Origin: Jiulongibacter sediminis
GTDB taxonomy: Bacteria; Bacteroidota; Bacteroidia; Cytophagales; Spirosomataceae
Length of the DNA stretch: 64,000 nt
Assembly (NCBI RefSeq): GCF_001306455.1
Contig: NZ_LGTQ01000005.1
Span: forward strand, 1,116,001-1,180,000
Reading direction: 5' to 3'
The number at the start of each line of letters is the position of its first letter. Position 1 is the stretch's first letter. Shown here piece by piece: positions 46,472-55,708 of this stretch. Made by a program: the position numbers and the translations under genes. The notes under the pieces are model-generated. The model made no database searches, was not told where the DNA came from, and saw only the letters and a list, made by a program, of their open reading frames with translations.

Positions 46472-46843
46472 ATGAAAAAGACAAACAAATTTATGATGGG
46501 TCTCGTACTCATGGCCGGGCTAAGCTCTTGTGGTGTGAACCACAGCTGGATTCTGAATCAAAATCAAAACCAAACACAGGTACACCTGGGTGACCGAAAT
46601 TTCAAAACCCTCGGCAGAGTCCAGGGCACGGCAGAAGTAGAATATGCTTTACTTTTCGGAGGTGTCAAAAAGAAACAGCTTTACAGCAAAGCTTATGCTC
46701 AAATGCTGGAGAATGCCGGGCTGGAGCAAGGTTCAAGGGCTGTTACGAATGTTATCACCGAAGAACACCTTGGCGGTGCCCCACCCTTCTATACCAAAAG
46801 AACACTGACGGTATCAGCCAGTCTTGTGGAGTTTACTGATTAA
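46472..46843 (+). CDS. DUF6567-like lipoprotein
   Basis: A 123-residue lipoprotein with lipobox GLSSC (Cys20). The segment NFKTLGRVQGTAEVEYALLFGG and the later KAYAQMLENAGLEQGSRAVTNVITEEHLGG resemble the DUF6567 family of small Bacteroidota lipoproteins; the function of that family is not known to me. It is the first gene of the operon behind the AraC-type operator. The start codon follows a 9-bp inverted repeat by 2 bp. Confidence 0.78.
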   Translation: MKKTNKFMMGLVLMAGLSSCGVNHSWILNQNQNQTQVHLGDRNFKTLGRVQGTAEVEYALLFGGVKKKQLYSKAYAQMLENAGLEQGSRAVTNVITEEHLGGAPPFYTKRTLTVSASLVEFTD

Positions 46844-46855
46844 CCTTCCATTAAA

Positions 46856-47575
46856 ATGAACACTATTATGAAAAAGTTGGAATTCAATTCCATGACAAAA
46901 AGCCAGGTGAGATTCACCGGCTTTTTGTATCTCCTTGTCATCATTTGTGCCGGCTTCAGTCAAGGGTATGTACGGGCTAATCTGGTCGTTGCGGGTGACG
47001 CAGCGGCCACAGCAGCTAATATCCTTTCCAATGAAGGCTTATTTCGTATAGGTTTGGTCGCTGACCTCATCGCTTTTTTACTGGATGCGGTTCTATCAGT
47101 ACTTTTTTATAAAATGCTGAAACCCTATGGTCAATCGCTGGCTCTGGTATCCTCTTCGTTACGATTACTCGCACACCCGGCCATCGGTACACTCAATCTA
47201 CTGAATCATTATATGGCTTTGCATGTCTTGGGTGAAGCCGGCTTTATGCAGGCTTTTGAGCCTGCTAAGCTGGAAGCTCTCAGCCTATTTTTCATGGAAG
47301 CCCATCGCTACGGCTATCTACTGGCGGGTGGTTTCTTCGGAATACATTGCCTTCTGCTTGGAGTCCTTTTGATCAGATCGGGTTTGATTCCACGTGTCTT
47401 TGGTTTTATGATGATGATTGCCGGAATTGGTTACCTCATGGAAACCTTTGGTGACTTTCTTTTTCCCGGGAATGAGCATTGGCTCGCATGGGTGGTCGGA
47501 CTTTCGGCGGCCTTAGGTGAAGTGGAGCTTACTCTTTATATGCTCATCAAAGGAGTCAAAAAAACATCTCACTAA
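46856..47575 (+). CDS. DUF4386 membrane protein
   Basis: A 239-residue integral membrane protein with six hydrophobic segments (about 20-40, 63-85, 95-115, 140-165, 172-192, 203-225). It fits DUF4386, a family often found beside AraC regulators and small oxidoreductases in Bacteroidota. No catalytic motif is visible. The ATG at 46856 is used; further in-frame ATGs at 46868 and 46895 are possible. It lies 12 bp after the lipoprotein gene and 6 bp before the oxidoreductase. Confidence 0.8.
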   Translation: MNTIMKKLEFNSMTKSQVRFTGFLYLLVIICAGFSQGYVRANLVVAGDAAATAANILSNEGLFRIGLVADLIAFLLDAVLSVLFYKMLKPYGQSLALVSSSLRLLAHPAIGTLNLLNHYMALHVLGEAGFMQAFEPAKLEALSLFFMEAHRYGYLLAGGFFGIHCLLLGVLLIRSGLIPRVFGFMMMIAGIGYLMETFGDFLFPGNEHWLAWVVGLSAALGEVELTLYMLIKGVKKTSH

Positions 47576-47581
47576 AATTTT

Positions 47582-48543
47582 ATGGTTATGAAAGCTATCA
47601 TTAGAGAAAACTACGGAAACTCATCCATTTTACAACTCAGGGAAACCGAAAGACCGGAGCCAGGTCAAGGACAAGTCTTAATCAGAGTACTTGCCTCAGG
47701 TGTCAATAAAGCTGATTTGCATCTTTAATCGGAAAACCATTCCCCATTCGGCTCATGGCAGGGCTTATCCGCCCAAAATATAAAATACTGGGAGCTGATG
47801 TCTGTGGAATCGTGGACCGAATTGGCCCGGGAGTGACTCAGTTCAAGCCGGGCATGGAAGTGTATGGAGACTTGTCTGCATCCGGGTTTGGGAGTTTTGC
47901 TGAATTTGCGATCGCCAATGAAAACGCTTTGAATATGAAACCATCGGGTATTGGTTACAAAGAAGCCGCCTCCACTCCCATGGCCGCCATTACAGCTTTA
48001 CAAGGCCTGCGTGATCATGGAAAACTCAAGACAGGTGAAAAAGTATTGGTTATTGGAGCGGCCGGAGGTGTCGGCAGTTTTGCGATTCAAATGGCTAAGA
48101 TTCTTGGTGCTCGGGTCTCGGCAGTTTGTGGATCTTCATCGGTCTCAACTTTGCAAACAATGGGAGTACAACAGGTTTTTGACTATCAACAGAAAGATAT
48201 CACTTCTATCGACCAGAGATTTGATCTTATTTTTGATACTGCCGGTAAATATCCTTTATCTAAAATCAGGAAACTTCTGGAGCCCGGGGGCTGGTATATC
48301 TCCACCGTTTTTTCACCTTCAGCACTGCTGACAGGTCTTTGCTTTTCATCCATTTCTGATAATGCCTTTGGCGGATTCTTAGCAAAAACCAATCAGGCTG
48401 ATCTTCAATATCTCGGTAAACTGTTGGAGGAAGGAAAACTCAAACCACTGATTCACAAGACATACATACTTGATGATGTACCTGAAGCTCTCTCTGATTT
48501 AAGCAGAGGCAAGATTACCGGAAAACTGGTCATTACCATTTAA
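47582..48543 (+). pseudogene. NAD(P)-dependent quinone reductase/alcohol dehydrogenase, frameshifted
   Basis: Two frames together encode one MDR-family oxidoreductase. Frame one (47588-47728) gives MKAIIRENYGNSSILQLRE...GVNKADLHL and hits TAA at 47726. Frame two, one base back, continues IGKPFPIRLMAGLIRPKYK (ATG at 47755) and includes the cofactor-binding VIGAAGGVGSFAIQMAK and ends at 48541. The join CATCTTTAATC lacks one T relative to CAT CTT TTA ATC, which would give HLLIGKPF as in homologues. Either a real single-base deletion, or a sequence error, has broken the gene. An internal start at 47755 would lack the N-terminal 55 residues. Confidence 0.82.
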
Positions 48544-48564
48544 GTCAGCTTTTTTTACTCAATC

Positions 48565-48597
48565 ACCTCTCGGCAGCACAGACTTCAGAGAGGTTTT
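48565..48597 (+). terminator. Weak terminator after the oxidoreductase gene
   Basis: ACCTCTC (48565-48571) pairs with GAGAGGT (48588-48594), followed by a short T-run to 48597. Confidence 0.45.
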
Positions 48598-48736
48598 ATG
48601 TTGGACAGGATTCTGAAAAGATAAAACTTTCAGGCCATCTCAATTACATCCAGGAAATGTACGCGAGTCAAAATAAAGGCTATTAATATTCAGGAACCTT
48701 CGATTTATCTTGCAGAAAATTTGTTGCTTCACCTTT

Positions 48737-49252
48737 ATGTCATTTCGTATCAGACTTGCCGTCTTTCAAGACATCGAAGAACTGGATATACTTATCAATT
48801 CGGCCTTTCGTGGTGATTCCTCCCGAAAAGGCTGGACCACCGAAGCTGACCTTCTAGGTGGAATACGGACAGATCAAAGTCAACTAAAAACATTTATTGA
48901 AGAGCCTGACAGTGACATCTGGATCTATGAAGAAGATGGCCGGGCTTTGGGATGCATCCATTTGAGATATCGTAAGGATCACATTTATTTGGGTATGTTT
49001 ACGGTTTCTCCTTCTCACCAAGGGTTAGGAATCGGGAAAACACTAATGAAGTTTTCCGAGGAAAAGGCCATGGAATTAAAAACACCAAAAATGGAGATCA
49101 CGGTGCTTACCCTTCGCACCGACCTGATTGCCTGGTATGAGCGTCATGGATATTTCAGAACGGGAGAAATACGCCCTTTTCCAATGGATAATCCTGATTT
49201 TGGTCTGCCAAAGGTTTTTCTGGAGCTGGCCGTGCTTGTGAAAGAATTATGA
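48737..49252 (+). CDS. GNAT-family N-acetyltransferase
   Basis: A 171-residue acetyltransferase from ATG 48737 (MSFRIRLAVFQD); a TTG start 27 bp upstream gives an unlikely N-terminus. The acetyl-CoA-binding motif A is LGMFTVSPSHQGLGIGKTLMKFSEEKA near 92-117, and motif B is in WYERHGYFRTG near 143. The substrate is unknown. It is convergent with the esterase gene 53 bp away. Confidence 0.85.
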   Translation: MSFRIRLAVFQDIEELDILINSAFRGDSSRKGWTTEADLLGGIRTDQSQLKTFIEEPDSDIWIYEEDGRALGCIHLRYRKDHIYLGMFTVSPSHQGLGIGKTLMKFSEEKAMELKTPKMEITVLTLRTDLIAWYERHGYFRTGEIRPFPMDNPDFGLPKVFLELAVLVKEL

Positions 49253-49305
49253 AATCTAAGAGACTAAAAAAGATTCTGAAAGGGATGCAGACTATTCAGC
49301 CAGAA

Positions 49306-50526
49306 CTACTGATCTGCCTTTGTTCTAAGCCTTTCTATCGCTTTGGCATAACTCTCTTCATATCCCATTTTATACTTTTTTGAGATTTCTGTAGCCTTTT
49401 CAAAAGTTGAAATAGCCAGGTCTATCTGACCGCTTTTTTCATACAATTGAGCAAGGCTGGTTAAAAGCCCCACGTAGGTAGGATAGGCTTCAGTGGCCCT
49501 TTTTAGAACTACGATGGCCTCTGCAATTCTGCCTGCTTCATGAAGCCGTGAATAAAGCTTAATGTATTCCATAGCCGGGCGTCTTGTCAATTCGCCGTAC
49601 CGGTTTAAAAGGTCTTGCTCCTGCTCGATAAATTTTTCCTTTGTAAAATCTTCTAAGGATAAGTTTGCCTTCTTTAAATCGGAAAAAATAAAGCGTAAGC
49701 CATTATAGTTTAAAAGAAGCCGGCTTTGATTATGGTCCTCATCTCCCACTTCCTCGAATTTCCACCGCAAAGCTCCGGGGGGGGTGACTTTGACCACTTC
49801 AGTAAAACGTTTTAATTCCTGTTTCATCCCCCATCCGTCATCTCCTCCGATACCGAAATAGATTGTTTTATGAAGTGTTCCTTCAGACTTGAAAAAACGT
49901 TCAGCTCTTAGTATCATCTCTTCATTATTCCACCACAAAGCGGGAGCCTGTATGATAAATGCATCAAAAAGGTCAGGATTCTCCATCAGGGCAAACGTAG
50001 CGAACAAGCCACCGAAAGAATGCCCTTCCAGAATCCGAAAAGGGTGCGTCCTGTATTTCTCTTCCACAAACGGGATGAGTTCGTCTTCCAAAAATTTCAA
50101 AAACAAAGGTGCACCCCCACTCTGAGGAATTCCCGCACCCCCAGCCGCACCATATGTATTCTCACCCGCTCTGGAAGGAGTGAAATCTTTTGCTCTGTCT
50201 AAACTTTCGATCCCTACGATAATGAGTGGTGAGATAAGCCCCGTCTCCGCCAGTAGTTCGGCCGTTGCAATGGTATGTTTGATATTAGCGAGGCCATCCA
50301 AAAGGTATAGAACCGAATAATGGGCTTTTGTTTCCTCATAGCCCTGTGGCAATGAAATGATTACCGGGCGTTCTTCATCTAAAATATCGGAGTTAAGCAT
50401 GTATCGCGTTCCCAGCCCCAAAAGCTGATTGTTTTCGTTTACGGGAATGTTCGCTGCCAACTGACCACAGGAAAAATGATTTGAAATGAGGGCAATAAAC
50501 AGAAAAGGTAATGTTCTGGCTTTCAT
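49306..50526 (-). CDS. Esterase-family alpha/beta-hydrolase with C-terminal TPR
   Basis: A 406-residue protein from ATG 50526 (MKARTLPFLFIALISNHFSCG, lipobox-like HFSC); the open frame extends 36 bp further to a TTG. The alpha/beta-hydrolase domain of the putative esterase family has YSVLYLLDG, the PFRILEGHSFGG nucleophile elbow (Ser about 170) and a histidine in GDEDHNQSR. Residues about 320-400 are tetratricopeptide-like. The minus strand contains a run of eight C (49777-49784) inside the coding region. Related proteins hydrolyse siderophores or acyl esters; the substrate here is unknown. Confidence 0.83.
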   Translation of the reverse strand: MKARTLPFLFIALISNHFSCGQLAANIPVNENNQLLGLGTRYMLNSDILDEERPVIISLPQGYEETKAHYSVLYLLDGLANIKHTIATAELLAETGLISPLIIVGIESLDRAKDFTPSRAGENTYGAAGGAGIPQSGGAPLFLKFLEDELIPFVEEKYRTHPFRILEGHSFGGLFATFALMENPDLFDAFIIQAPALWWNNEEMILRAERFFKSEGTLHKTIYFGIGGDDGWGMKQELKRFTEVVKVTPPGALRWKFEEVGDEDHNQSRLLLNYNGLRFIFSDLKKANLSLEDFTKEKFIEQEQDLLNRYGELTRRPAMEYIKLYSRLHEAGRIAEAIVVLKRATEAYPTYVGLLTSLAQLYEKSGQIDLAISTFEKATEISKKYKMGYEESYAKAIERLRTKADQ

Positions 50527-50725
50527 TGATTTTTGACTTAAGAGTACGATGAGATATTTCAATCGATGCTCAGGTTATATGATAGTGGCAAAGATCAAGG
50601 ATGGACTTTGGGGCCTATTGACCCTTCATGCCAATCATTTGACATTTCAGGCCACCGGGTTAAACTAATTACCCAAACTCTTTTCGGATCGTAATCTCTT
50701 CTTTGAAATTTGTCAAAAACATCCC

Positions 50726-50766
50726 AAAAGCAAGGTTGCTTTTGTTGAGTTGCACGACTAAGTTTG
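50726..50766 (+). promoter_or_regulatory. Promoter and overlapping palindrome for the 50801 gene
   Basis: TTG (50736-50738) and TAAGTTTG (50759-50766) are a -33/-7 pair with a 20-bp spacer. AAAAGCAA (50726-50733) and TTGCTTTT (50736-50743) are perfect inverted arms around GG, so a palindrome covers the -33 element, which is typical of an operator. Confidence 0.6.
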
Positions 50767-50800
50767 TCTCCGGACATTGTATAAACCTGAACGACTCACC

Positions 50801-51052
50801 ATGGAAAATAATGATTCAAACCTGACACTGGAGGAACTTCAGGACGAAGAAAAGAAACTAAAAAAGAATGAACTCCTGGCCGCTGGAGGAATAGGCTTTC
50901 TTGCCGGAATTATCCTTTACGGTTTGTTTACAGGTGGTTTTGGGTTTCTTTATACCGGTATTTCTGTTGGCTTGATTTATATGATCATCAAGAATTCCAG
51001 GAAATCGAAGGAGCGGTTGAAGGTTATTCGGGAAGAGTTAAATAAAAGGTAA
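50801..51052 (+). CDS. Small hypothetical membrane protein
   Basis: An 83-residue protein from ATG 50801 (MENNDSNLTLEELQDEEKK); the TTG at 50777 is too near the predicted transcript start to be used. A charged helix (1-30) precedes two hydrophobic segments (about 33-50 and 52-68, AAGGIGFLAGIILYGLFTGGFGFLY), then a basic tail (SRKSKERLKVIREELNK). It looks like a two-helix hairpin in the inner membrane. No family recognised. Confidence 0.7.
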   Translation: MENNDSNLTLEELQDEEKKLKKNELLAAGGIGFLAGIILYGLFTGGFGFLYTGISVGLIYMIIKNSRKSKERLKVIREELNKR

Positions 51053-51074
51053 TTTGCTTAACAAGAAGCTTGAA

Positions 51075-51974
51075 TTAGTAATCAAGATCAGCCGAGGCGT
51101 AAGTAACCCAAATTCTGTAGCTGCGAAGAATAAAATCACATCCGGCAACGGCCCCAAATTCAAAGTCGATATTGCTTCCACTTATTTTGTAAGCGTACTC
51201 GTGGTTATTGAACCTTTCGCCTGGCCCGTACCAATTATTATTATCATGACTAACGAGTACGTCAACTGAAATTATTCTATTCTCATTTAAACCTAATCCG
51301 ATACTTAGCGACGAATTACTCGAGCAGGTTCCGGTAGCCTGAGAGTTGATGAGTTTTGTTTTGTACGGGACCGACTCACTACCCGATTTTGTAAAGCCAT
51401 TGACATCGAGGCGAGTTTCGGGGTTTGTGTTATTTATTCCAACCCATCCATTTCCGAGAATGGTCATTGCATTACCGTAACCACTATTATAAATATTTAG
51501 CCTGTCGTTCTCAAGGGCTTCTCCATTACCGAAAGCAGCAATATCCCAGTATCGTCCTCTGCCCTCCAGTATCGATACTGCCGTACCTGTTTGAGTATAT
51601 CCTGTGGTCCTTATCCAGGAATTCCTAAACCTAAGTCTGGAATAACCATCAGGACTGTTTTCATCCAAAAGAAGCTGAGGGCCTTGGCCGGACCCATCAT
51701 TATGACCACTAGACCGCGTTCGAATATGAAACTTTGAATGTGTTGGATAATTCAAAGTATTGCCAGTGTAGAAATGCGTATTGACCCCAATATTCCCATA
51801 TCCATCTGATAAAATCATGATTGGTGTGTCATCAACCCCAATGACTGTAGGCCGTTCATTATCAGAGCCTAAAAACATTTGAAAACCATCATCAGCAGGC
51901 CTTAGAACCAGTTGTGCCTGAAGCAGTTGAATTGTTAGCAAGAATAATAAAGAAGTGGTCAGTACTTTTTTCAT
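51075..51974 (-). CDS. Secreted beta-rich hypothetical protein
   Basis: A 299-residue secreted protein from ATG 51974 (MKKVLTTSLLFLLTIQLLQAQ, signal peptide). It contains the GNGWVGINNTNPETRLDVNG motif near 185-204, typical of Bacteroidota surface and tail-fibre-like beta proteins, but no S74 autoprotease domain or T9SS sorting domain was seen at the C-terminus. An inverted repeat GGAAC-N4-GTTCC (51976-51989) sits directly before its start codon. Function unknown. Confidence 0.7.
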   Translation of the reverse strand: MKKVLTTSLLFLLTIQLLQAQLVLRPADDGFQMFLGSDNERPTVIGVDDTPIMILSDGYGNIGVNTHFYTGNTLNYPTHSKFHIRTRSSGHNDGSGQGPQLLLDENSPDGYSRLRFRNSWIRTTGYTQTGTAVSILEGRGRYWDIAAFGNGEALENDRLNIYNSGYGNAMTILGNGWVGINNTNPETRLDVNGFTKSGSESVPYKTKLINSQATGTCSSNSSLSIGLGLNENRIISVDVLVSHDNNNWYGPGERFNNHEYAYKISGSNIDFEFGAVAGCDFILRSYRIWVTYASADLDY

Positions 51975-52217
51975 AGGAACAGGAGTTCCCCAAAACAAGT
52001 ATACTCAGCTCTCGTTCAAAAGATTATTTGAAGAGTTTTATTTTATGACACGACAATTGTTAATGGTGGGGAGAGAGTCGATTTAACGGTTACCAAAAAA
52101 TAGTACCATTCTCACAAACAATTATAACCATCTATAAAAGTGAGGTTTAGAATTAAAAGGTATAGTAATTGAGCAAAAGCTTCTTCCCAATTTTGCGATA
52201 TAGAATTACGGAAAACG

Positions 52218-53402
52218 ATGACTATTGATTATCAGATAGCAGATAAAGGCCTGGCCACAAATATTCAATCGACAAGATCAAGAGTAAGGCTGGCCGTATC
52301 AGCTTTTTACTTTTTTCAAGGCTTGTGCTTTGCCTCGTGGGCCAGTCGAATTCCAGATATTAAGTCAGCTCTGATGCTTTCTGACGGTGCCATGGGTTCC
52401 ATTCTTTTTGCCCTGCCTGCCGGTCAGATGCTCACCATGCCCTTCTCCGGATTTTTAGCCAGCAAGTACGGCAGTAAGAAAATTATGCGTTTTGCACCGC
52501 CCATGTATGCCATCGCTATGGTTTCCTTGTCACTAGCTACCAGCTCTTTACAACTGGCCATGGCTTTATTCTTTTTTGGAATTACCGGAAACATCAGCAA
52601 TATCGCCATCAATACCCAAGCTGTAGTGGCTGAAAAAATGTATCGCAGGCCTATCATGGCCTCCTTTCATGGCTCATGGAGTCTGGCTGGCTTCGCAGGT
52701 GCACTAATTGGTTTGTTGATGGGTATTTTGCAGCTCTCGCCCACTCATCACTTTCTGATGGTTTGTGCGGTGGCCATTGGATCTACCTTGCTCAACTCCA
52801 ATTACCTACTAGATGATGTTAGCAGCTCACCAGAAAGAAAGAAATTCTTCACCAAACCAGATGGACTTCTTTTTTCGCTGGGTGTCGTAGGTTTCTTTGC
52901 CATGTCTTGCGAAGGAGCAATGTTTGACTGGAGCGGTGTTTACTTCAAAGATATCGTGGGTGCCACCGGCGGCTGGGTAACTTTAGGATATGCCAGTTTC
53001 ATGGTCATGATGACTGCCGGCCGATTCATCGGTAATAAATTTATTTCGGCCTTTGGTCAGAAAAGGCTCATGCAAATCAACGGAGCTTTAATTGCCATCG
53101 GCTTATTGATCTCTGTTTTGTTACCAACCATTCCTACCGCTGTTTTCGGCTTCCTTTTGGTTGGTTTTGGGGTTTCTACCAATATCCCCATCGTTTTCAG
53201 TTTGGCAGGAGCCCACAAAACAATGGCTCCCAGCAAGGCTCTGGCGGCTGTTTCCAGCATCAGTTATTTAGGTTTTTTGCTTGGCCCACCCATGATCGGG
53301 TATATTTCTGAGGTCTTTAACCTTAGAATTTCCTACCTGCTGATTGCCGTTTTTGGATTGATGATCAGTTTGATGGTGACGCGATTGAAAGCGATGAAAT
53401 AA
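52218..53402 (+). CDS. MFS transporter, YbjJ-like
   Basis: A 394-residue transporter of the major facilitator superfamily with 12 predicted helices and the family-like YFFQGLCFASWASRIPDIK near 32-50. It resembles YbjJ-type members, whose substrates are mostly unknown. It is a single-gene unit; the possible -7 region CAATTTTG (52188-52195) has one mismatch and a short spacer to a TTG. Confidence 0.82.
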   Translation: MTIDYQIADKGLATNIQSTRSRVRLAVSAFYFFQGLCFASWASRIPDIKSALMLSDGAMGSILFALPAGQMLTMPFSGFLASKYGSKKIMRFAPPMYAIAMVSLSLATSSLQLAMALFFFGITGNISNIAINTQAVVAEKMYRRPIMASFHGSWSLAGFAGALIGLLMGILQLSPTHHFLMVCAVAIGSTLLNSNYLLDDVSSSPERKKFFTKPDGLLFSLGVVGFFAMSCEGAMFDWSGVYFKDIVGATGGWVTLGYASFMVMMTAGRFIGNKFISAFGQKRLMQINGALIAIGLLISVLLPTIPTAVFGFLLVGFGVSTNIPIVFSLAGAHKTMAPSKALAAVSSISYLGFLLGPPMIGYISEVFNLRISYLLIAVFGLMISLMVTRLKAMK

Positions 53403-53473
53403 GTCAGCCTCCCGTCTTCTGCCGATTTATTTTAAGGTTTGGTAACGCCATTATGACGATCCTAAATTGCGAT

Positions 53474-54106
53474 ATGCAATCATGGATTAAAAAAGTCTGT
53501 TTGGCCATAAGTTTTTTGATTCTTTCCGGTCAAAGTTGTTTCGCCGATTCTCCTTTAAGGTCCACTCAATTTTATGAGGCTTACGAAGATGAAGAAATTG
53601 TACAGATCGCTGCCGAAGCCAATGGTGTACTAAACAATCAATTGATTGACTTTATTCTAAACAAAGAAAATCCAATTGACCTGAAATTGGCAGCTATAAA
53701 CAGGTTAGTCCTATTAAAAGAGAATTTGAATAACTCTGAAATTCTGGTCAACTATGCCATTGAGAATGGTTTATATCAGAACAAATCTGAGTTGTACAGA
53801 CTGTCTGATGCTGATCTCAAAATTTGTCTGGCCTATCTTCAGGCCTTTGATGAAAAGGTTTCTTTAAGCGTTGCCTCATCTACTGCCTGGTCTGCCACCT
53901 ACAGGAATAAAACCAGTTTTTCTATCCACATCATTTATGCCATTATAGAGGCCCAGATGGTGAATTATGAAGATGAATGGTGTAAAATTTATCAATTCAC
54001 CGATGAAGTTCGTCAAAACACCTCTTTAAAGATGGATATGAAGCCAGAGGCCGTCAAAATCATTTTTGAGTACATGGATTTGTATAAAGAGTATTGCGAA
54101 GAGTAA
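53474..54106 (+). CDS. Hypothetical secreted protein
   Basis: A 210-residue protein from ATG 53474 (MQSWIKKVCLAISFLILSGQSCFA, a signal peptide); an ATG at 53453 would leave almost no leader after the near-consensus TAAGGTTTG box upstream. The mature part is alpha-helical, with a helical-repeat look (VQIAAEANGVLNNQLIDFIL; SELYRLSDADLKICLAYLQAF). No family recognised. It abuts the next convergent gene without a gap. Confidence 0.6.
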   Translation: MQSWIKKVCLAISFLILSGQSCFADSPLRSTQFYEAYEDEEIVQIAAEANGVLNNQLIDFILNKENPIDLKLAAINRLVLLKENLNNSEILVNYAIENGLYQNKSELYRLSDADLKICLAYLQAFDEKVSLSVASSTAWSATYRNKTSFSIHIIYAIIEAQMVNYEDEWCKIYQFTDEVRQNTSLKMDMKPEAVKIIFEYMDLYKEYCEE

Positions 54107-54595
54107 CTACCAGCTGTACCCCAGGCTTACTCCAATTAAAGGCAGAAAAGCCCACTTCACCCTGTAAAACGGCGTAAAGCCTGCTCTGAATAAGAAATGA
54201 TCTGCTTTTTGGTAACGGTAGCCTAAACTACCATGCAAAGACAATGGAGAGTCATTTCCACTATATTTTCGCCAGAATACCGGAGAAACACTCAAACCCA
54301 GACCGCTCTCAAAATAGTGTGATCTCCTTCCACTCAGGTGAAAATACATGACTCCGGGAGTTGGTAAAACAAGATTAGGATATTCTTCTTCGTCCGCTTC
54401 CTTTTCAAACTCATTATCAAGAAGCGTCAGTCCCAGGTTCAATCTGTTGCGGCTATTTAGAGGCACTTCAAAATTGCCGGACACAAAGCCCTTACCTCCC
54501 AGTTCCAGATAAATTGCTTTACCCAAAATGGTCTGATTTTGAGCTATACCAGTCAGAGAAAAAAAGACCAAAAGAGATATCAATACGGGTTTCAT
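54107..54595 (-). CDS. Small outer-membrane beta-barrel-like protein
   Basis: A 162-residue protein with a signal peptide (MKPVLISLLVFFSLTGIAQ) and alternating strands such as YHLSGRRSHYFESGLGLSVS and LGYRYQKADHFLFRAGFTPFYRVKWAFLPLIGVSLGYSW ending in an aromatic residue. These are typical of outer-membrane barrels. Its stop lies directly beside that of the convergent gene. No named family. Confidence 0.65.
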   Translation of the reverse strand: MKPVLISLLVFFSLTGIAQNQTILGKAIYLELGGKGFVSGNFEVPLNSRNRLNLGLTLLDNEFEKEADEEEYPNLVLPTPGVMYFHLSGRRSHYFESGLGLSVSPVFWRKYSGNDSPLSLHGSLGYRYQKADHFLFRAGFTPFYRVKWAFLPLIGVSLGYSW

Positions 54596-54723
54596 AATTA
54601 AACATAAATTTTTCTAACGGCTAAAATCATGATGAACCAAAGTTTCAATTATGAAGATGATCAGTTTACGAGTGTCTTGATTTATCAATACTTTTCAATA
54701 AAACTCAAAGAACCCTTCTTTTC

Positions 54724-54757
54724 TTTGGTTAGCCACCATAGTTTTTATATACTTTCG
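54724..54757 (+). promoter_or_regulatory. Candidate promoter for proC
   Basis: TTTG (54724-54727) and TACTTTCG (54750-54757), one mismatch from TAnnTTTG, are 22 bp apart and 50 bp before the proC start. Confidence 0.35.
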
Positions 54758-54807
54758 CCGAATCAATAACAAGGGAGAATTTACCCTTAAAAAGTAAACA
54801 AACTTAA

Positions 54808-55608
54808 ATGAAGTTATTAGTCATAGGAGCTGGTAATATGGGGCTCACGTATGGAAGAGCTATTGCAGATTCTCAAATCATGGGAGAGAAAGTCATGATC
54901 ATGGATCTTGACCAGGACAAAATGAAAACTCTTGAGGAAGAGGGTGTTTTTGAAACCTACTCCTCACTCGAAGGCTGCGTTTCAGCTGCCGATATTATCA
55001 TGGTGGCAGTTAAACCACAGCATAAAGATGGCCTTTTTGCAGAAATGAAACCAATGGTTAGACCGGAGCAATTGATTGTTTCTGTAATGGCTGGTGTAAA
55101 AATTGAAACTATGCAAAAGGCCCTGGGGCTTGAAAAAGTAGTGCGGGCCATGCCTAACCTCCCGGCCCAGGTGGGTCTTGGTATGACCACATATTACGCA
55201 CCTGAAAATATTTCAGAAAAGGAAGTGGAGTTGGTAGACAAAATGTTAGCCTCCACCGGCCAATCTCTTCGTATTTTCAAAGAGGATGATATCAATACTT
55301 CCACCGCTGTGAGTGGCAGCGGACCGGCCTATATTTTCTATTTTATTCAGGGTATGCTGGATGGAGCCAAACATTATGGTTATGATGACGAAACGGCTAA
55401 AGCACTGGTTACCCAAACTTTTGCCGGGGCGTTAGAACAATTTAAACAGGGGGATCTAACCCCGGTAGAATGGATGGATCGTGTCGCTTCAAAAGGCGGG
55501 ACCACCCGAGCTGCTCTCAATAAATTCGATGAAGAGAAAATTAGAGAAGGTATCAAAAAAGGAATGATTGCCTGCTACGAGAGAGCTATTGAGTTGAGTA
55601 AACTTTGA
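54808..55608 (+). CDS. proC: Pyrroline-5-carboxylate reductase
   Basis: A 266-residue enzyme with the N-terminal NAD(P)-binding VIGAGNMG, VAVKPQ near 67-72, the RAMPNLPAQVG loop and SGSGPAYIF near 170-178, and the C-terminal TSKGGTTRAAL-type block (VASKGGTTRAAL) used by ProC. It catalyses the last step of proline synthesis. A terminator follows. Confidence 0.96.
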   Translation: MKLLVIGAGNMGLTYGRAIADSQIMGEKVMIMDLDQDKMKTLEEEGVFETYSSLEGCVSAADIIMVAVKPQHKDGLFAEMKPMVRPEQLIVSVMAGVKIETMQKALGLEKVVRAMPNLPAQVGLGMTTYYAPENISEKEVELVDKMLASTGQSLRIFKEDDINTSTAVSGSGPAYIFYFIQGMLDGAKHYGYDDETAKALVTQTFAGALEQFKQGDLTPVEWMDRVASKGGTTRAALNKFDEEKIREGIKKGMIACYERAIELSKL

Positions 55609-55629
55609 TCTTTCGCTCTTAACATTCAG

Positions 55630-55684
55630 AGCCATTGGTGATTGCAATCTTTTGAAAAGAACGCTTAGAGCCAATGGCTTTTTT
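55630..55684 (+). terminator. Terminator after proC
   Basis: AGCCATTGG (55630-55638) and CCAATGGCT (55671-55679) pair over 9 bp with a 32-nt loop, followed by T residues to 55684. Confidence 0.65.
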
Positions 55685-55708
55685 ATAAACAAAAGTTTGA
55701 GAGGAAAT

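Noticed and set aside
47720-47730. Programmed -1 frameshift in the oxidoreductase gene
   Set aside because: The site does not match a slippery X_XXY_YYZ heptamer, so a simple deletion or sequence error is more likely.
50595-50777. 60-codon minus-strand frame in the gap before the 50801 gene
   Set aside because: It runs across the clear promoter and palindrome of the plus-strand gene and has no signal of coding.
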